Source: Selaginella tamariscina (lineage: Eukaryota; Streptophyta; Lycopodiopsida; Selaginellales; Selaginellaceae). From it: 64,000 nucleotides of DNA. The position numbers and the translations under genes are program-made. The stretch is from positions 32,126-96,125 of the forward strand of contig PUQB01000579.1 in the NCBI GenBank assembly GCA_003024785.1. Reading direction: 5' to 3'. Below, piece by piece: positions 60,969-64,000 of the stretch; position 1 is the stretch's first letter, and each line of letters starts with the position of its first letter. The notes under the pieces were generated by a model that saw nothing but the letters and a program-made list of their open reading frames with translations, did no database searches and was not told where the DNA came from.

Positions 60969-61367
60969 TGTCAAGTCACGATCCAAGAACAGGAAGTGAG
61001 CAGGATTCCGAGAACAAGAAAGCTTGACTCAGAAGCAGGACAAGGAGTAGGACAGGGAGCAGGACAGGAACTGGAGCAGGATAGGAACTAGGAACCAAGA
61101 ACAAGACAAGACAAAATTGATCGTAAAAAGATTGGTGTTGATAGTAACTGATTGTACAACAATTAGGTCGGAGCTTTTATGCTCATAACTCCAAGCTAAT
61201 CTGGTCATGAGCTAAAAATAGTGACCCTTATCCTCTAGGCATATCCTGTAGTATATCCTATAGGCATATCCTGTAAAATATCCTGCAGACATATCCTGTA
61301 GGTATATCCTATAGGCATATCTTGTAACCCGTATCTTGTATCCTGCATCCTATATCGGGTCATGACA
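60969..61367 (-). repeat. 5' LTR of the 56-61 kb Gypsy element
   Basis: 399 bp. Contains six to seven tandem ATATCCTGTAGGC-type units (61240-61330), which explain its greater length relative to the 3' LTR. Confidence 0.88.
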
Positions 61368-61372
61368 TTACT

Positions 61373-63110
61373 CATTAAGGTCATGCATCACCTTTTATTA
61401 AAAAGGAATCGAATTAAATTTTTTTGAGGCCATACACCATCCTCAATGCTAAGGATGATGCATGGCCTTATAAGGTGCAAGTTTGAATCTCTTTAAGCAC
61501 ATGCATCAACTTTTTATTGAAATAAAATTAAACAATTAACTTTTTTATGCTATACATTAACTTATTATTAAAAAGAAATCAAACTCGCACCTTATGGGGC
61601 CATGTAGCATTCTCATCACCGAAAATGATGCATGACCCCATAAGGCTATGTGTTAGCATTCTAATTTGATGAATTAACCACTTGGGTAAAGATCATAGGA
61701 TATGTGGAAAGAGGAAATGATCATAACATTATGCCATGCATTAATATTTTACTATAAAAGAATCGAACTCACACTTAATACATCATCTTCATTGCTGAAG
61801 ATGGTGCATAACCCCATAAAGTATAAGTTTGAATCTTCATTGAGATCATGAACTATTTTTTTTAAAAAGGAATTGAATTCATAACTTATGAATTCTTGGC
61901 TCCAAGGATAATACATGGTCTCATAAGATGCAAGTTCGAACTTCTTTGAGCACATGTACCAACCTTTTTCTAAGAAGGAATTGAATTTTCCACCTTTTAA
62001 TGTCATGCACTAACTTTTCATTAAAAATGAATCAAATTCACATTTTATGAGGCCATGTACAAATCCTTAGTGACAACAATGGTGCATGGCCTCATAAAGT
62101 TGTGCATGGCTTCATAAGGTACAAATTTAATTCCTTTTCAATAAAATATTAATGTATGGTTGACCAAAGTTCCAATGCATCATCCTTAGTGCTGAGTATG
62201 ATGCATGGCCCCATAAAGTATGAGTACCTCCTAGGCCATGTATTAACATTTTACTAAAAATAAATCGAACTCACACCTTACCATGTATCATCTTTAGTGT
62301 CGAGGATGATGCATGGCTCCATAAGGTGTGAATTTAATTCTTCATTAGGCTATGCATCACCTTTTATTTAAAAGGGAATTCACAACTTATGGGACCATAC
62401 ATCATCATCATCACCAAAGATGATGCATGACCTTATAAAGTACAAGTTCAAACCTCTTTGAGTACATGCACCAACTTTTTTTTTAGAATAAATTGAATTT
62501 TTCATTTTTTGGTGTCATTCAGTAACTTTTCATTAAAAAAAATCAAAAACTTACACCTTATGGGGCTATACACCCCATAAAATTATGAATTTAAGATTTA
62601 TTGGGCTATGCATTAATATTTTATTAAAAAAATCAAACCCACACCTTATGCACCATCTTTGATGCCAAGGATGGTGCATGACCTTATAAGGTGTGAATAA
62701 TTAAGGCCATGCACCACCCTTTACTAAAAACAAATTGAATTCATAATGTATGAGGTCATATAGTATTCTCAATGTTGAGGACAATGAGTTGTAAGTTTGA
62801 ACCTCTTTGGGCACATGTAACAATTTTTTTTTAAATGAATTGAATTTTCAACCTTTTGATGCTATGCACTAACTTTTAAAAAGAAATCAAATCTCCCTTT
62901 TATGGGGCCATGCATAGATCCTCGGTGTTAAGGATGATGCATAACCTCATAAGATTATGAGTTCGAACTTCGTTAAGTCATGCATTAATATTTTTTAAAA
63001 AGAAATTGAACTTATACCCTTATTAAGTCATGTACCATCCTTAGGCACCAAAGTTCAAACCTAAACTCACAAATTATGAGGCCATATAACACCCTTAAAC
63101 CATCTTGGCA
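61373..63110. repeat. Fold-back (inverted) repeat array
   Basis: Degenerate units of about 100-200 bp recur: 'AAAAAGAAATCGAACTCACACC', 'TTATGGGGCCATGCACCATCC', a short centre, 'AGGATGATGCATGGCCCCAT', 'AAGGTGCAAGTTCGAACCTC'. The second and fourth parts are complementary, so each unit can fold into a hairpin with arms of about 25-30 bp. About ten such units are visible. No coding potential. The short frames on either strand are chance. Confidence 0.8.
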
Positions 63111-63115
63111 CCCTC

Positions 63116-63717
63116 ATTTATGAGAGAGCCCCTAGTCATAAATGCGCAAAAAGACTCTCCACCCATTTGAAAAAGTGGATGCCCTCATCCACGAAAAGGG
63201 TTGCTACTATGCCTTCCTTTAGATGAGTTCATGTTGCTACTATGCCTTTCTTCAGAAGGTGCAGCTCAGAGGCAGTCTCCACATTGTGTGACCGCTTGGC
63301 TATACTCGCATCACATGACTATGCCTTCCTCTAAAAGGTGCAGCTTAGAGGCGATTCCCACATTGTATGACTGCTTGGTTGTACTTGCATCACATGACTA
63401 TGCCTTCCTTTAAAAGGTGTAGCTCAGAGGCGATCCCCATTGTGTGATCGCTTAGTTGTACTTGTATCATGTCAATCAGGCCAAAATTTAATTAGGCAAG
63501 GATAAGTGCGCCAACCTTAGTGGCGTGAGCTTTACTCAAAATTCATTCTTTGATATGAATCAAACTTGAGACCGCTCTAATACTAAATGTCACAACCTCG
63601 CAAAGGGCCAATTGGTGTTTATAAGAGGTTGATGACCCAGTTACGCTTGAGTCTTTTTGCTTACATATTTCACAATCTTTACCTAAGTAATCAACCCACC
63701 ATGTTAGAACTATGACA
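63116..63717 (-). mobile_element. Second TRIM copy, damaged
   Basis: Inverted orientation relative to the 19376-20196 TRIM. The 5' LTR is 63588-63717 (minus strand), with the same GGGCCAATTGGTGTTTATAA core. The primer site beside it is mutated (TTTAGTATTAGAGC, minus reading of 63574-63587). The interior keeps the GGAGGAAGGCATAGT-type and CAAGCGGT-type repeats. The 3' LTR is reduced to a rearranged stretch near 63116-63165. Confidence 0.75.
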
Positions 63718-64000
63718 GGCCCAATAAGATACAAATTCAAATATGCATTAATCTTTTATTGAAAAGAATTTGAACTTGTAAACTTTTAATGTCATACATT
63801 ATTTTTTTATTAAAAAATAAATTGAACTCACAACCATCTTATGGTGCATGGTCCAAGAAGGTTGCAAGTTTAAACATAATTTAAACCATGTATGAACTTT
63901 TTGTTAAAAATAAATTAACTAATTGAATATAGTTGCCTCTTTTATGTGATATATTATGCAATCAAACAAACCTCGTTATGTTGAGGTCCATGTTATAAAT
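63718..64000. repeat. Continuation of the fold-back repeat field
   Basis: Units with 'AAAGAATTTGAACTTG', 'CAACCATCTTATGGTGCATGG' and 'AAGGTTGCAAGTTTAAAC' continue to the window end. Confidence 0.5.

Larger units (their letters stand above)
56075..61367 (-). mobile_element. Ty3/Gypsy chromovirus, full-length, minus strand
   Basis: LTRs 56075-56410 and 60969-61367 begin TGTCA and end TGACA on the + strand. The flanks are TTACT (56070-56074) and TTACT (61368-61372), an exact 5-bp target duplication. Transcription runs right to left, so 60969-61367 is the 5' LTR. The polypurine tract AGGGAGGAGGTT abuts the 3' LTR (minus reading of 56411-56422). Coding order on minus: gag (start MADFEQFQHEHQI at 60873), protease-like region (about 59720-59900), RT (59234-58229, YLDDILIFS), RNase H, integrase (about 57550-56900), chromodomain-type end (EYEVTAILDSRLHRRQLQYL, 56553). 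Frames are cut into pieces, so it is defective. No clear tRNA-Met primer site follows the 5' LTR. Confidence 0.93.

Overview
The window is nuclear DNA from a land plant. Evidence: an intron-split ABCF-type gene with a transit-peptide-like N-terminus, a plant-type MOCOS-like PLP gene, an SRG1-type 2-oxoglutarate dioxygenase, chromodomain Ty3/Gypsy elements, tRNA-iMet primer sites and CCCTAAA telomere-type repeats. Intergenic DNA is very AT-rich and full of (AC)n, (TC)n and (TA)n microsatellites, which also fill the introns. The species cannot be fixed from this window. A non-seed plant would fit the DUF7869-type and ParB/methyltransferase genes, but that is inference.

Layout. 1-294: LTR relic. 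2137-5113 (-): decayed DUF7869-type transposon gene. 5251-5870: first array of an 18-bp palindrome (GGCGGGATTAATCCCGCC). 6900-8940: microsatellites. About 8670-15017 and 15018-21948: two tandem copies (A and B) of a 6-7 kb unit. Each unit holds a palindrome array, a long hairpin, a ParB-like/DNA-methyltransferase-like gene and an FCP1/HAD-like gene, all on +. Copy B also has a TRIM insertion at 19376-20196. 21992-22382: orphan LTR with primer-binding site. 23390-26700 (-): Gypsy relic. 27442-29200 (+): 2OG-Fe(II) dioxygenase gene. 32332-37366 (+): complete but decayed Gypsy chromovirus with target-site duplication (TSD) ATGAC. 38555-39345: degenerate repeat array.

40604-49875 is the gene-rich core. 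A small Tra2/SR45a-like RNA-binding gene (-) sits head-to-head with an ABCF5-like gene (+), followed by a MOCOS-like PLP protein gene (+). 51540-55250 is a rearranged Gypsy relic. 56075-61367 (-) is a Gypsy chromovirus with TSD TTACT, inserted into a field of fold-back repeats (55700-63110). A second, damaged TRIM copy lies at 63116-63717.

The most unusual content is the duplicated palindrome array + ParB/methyltransferase + FCP1-like module. The ParB-then-methylase order resembles bacterial and phage proteins. Single-base indels break otherwise well-conserved genes (ABCF5-like, MOCOS-like, dioxygenase) while their spliced exon lengths still fit a full-length protein. Part of the apparent pseudogenisation may therefore be assembly error.
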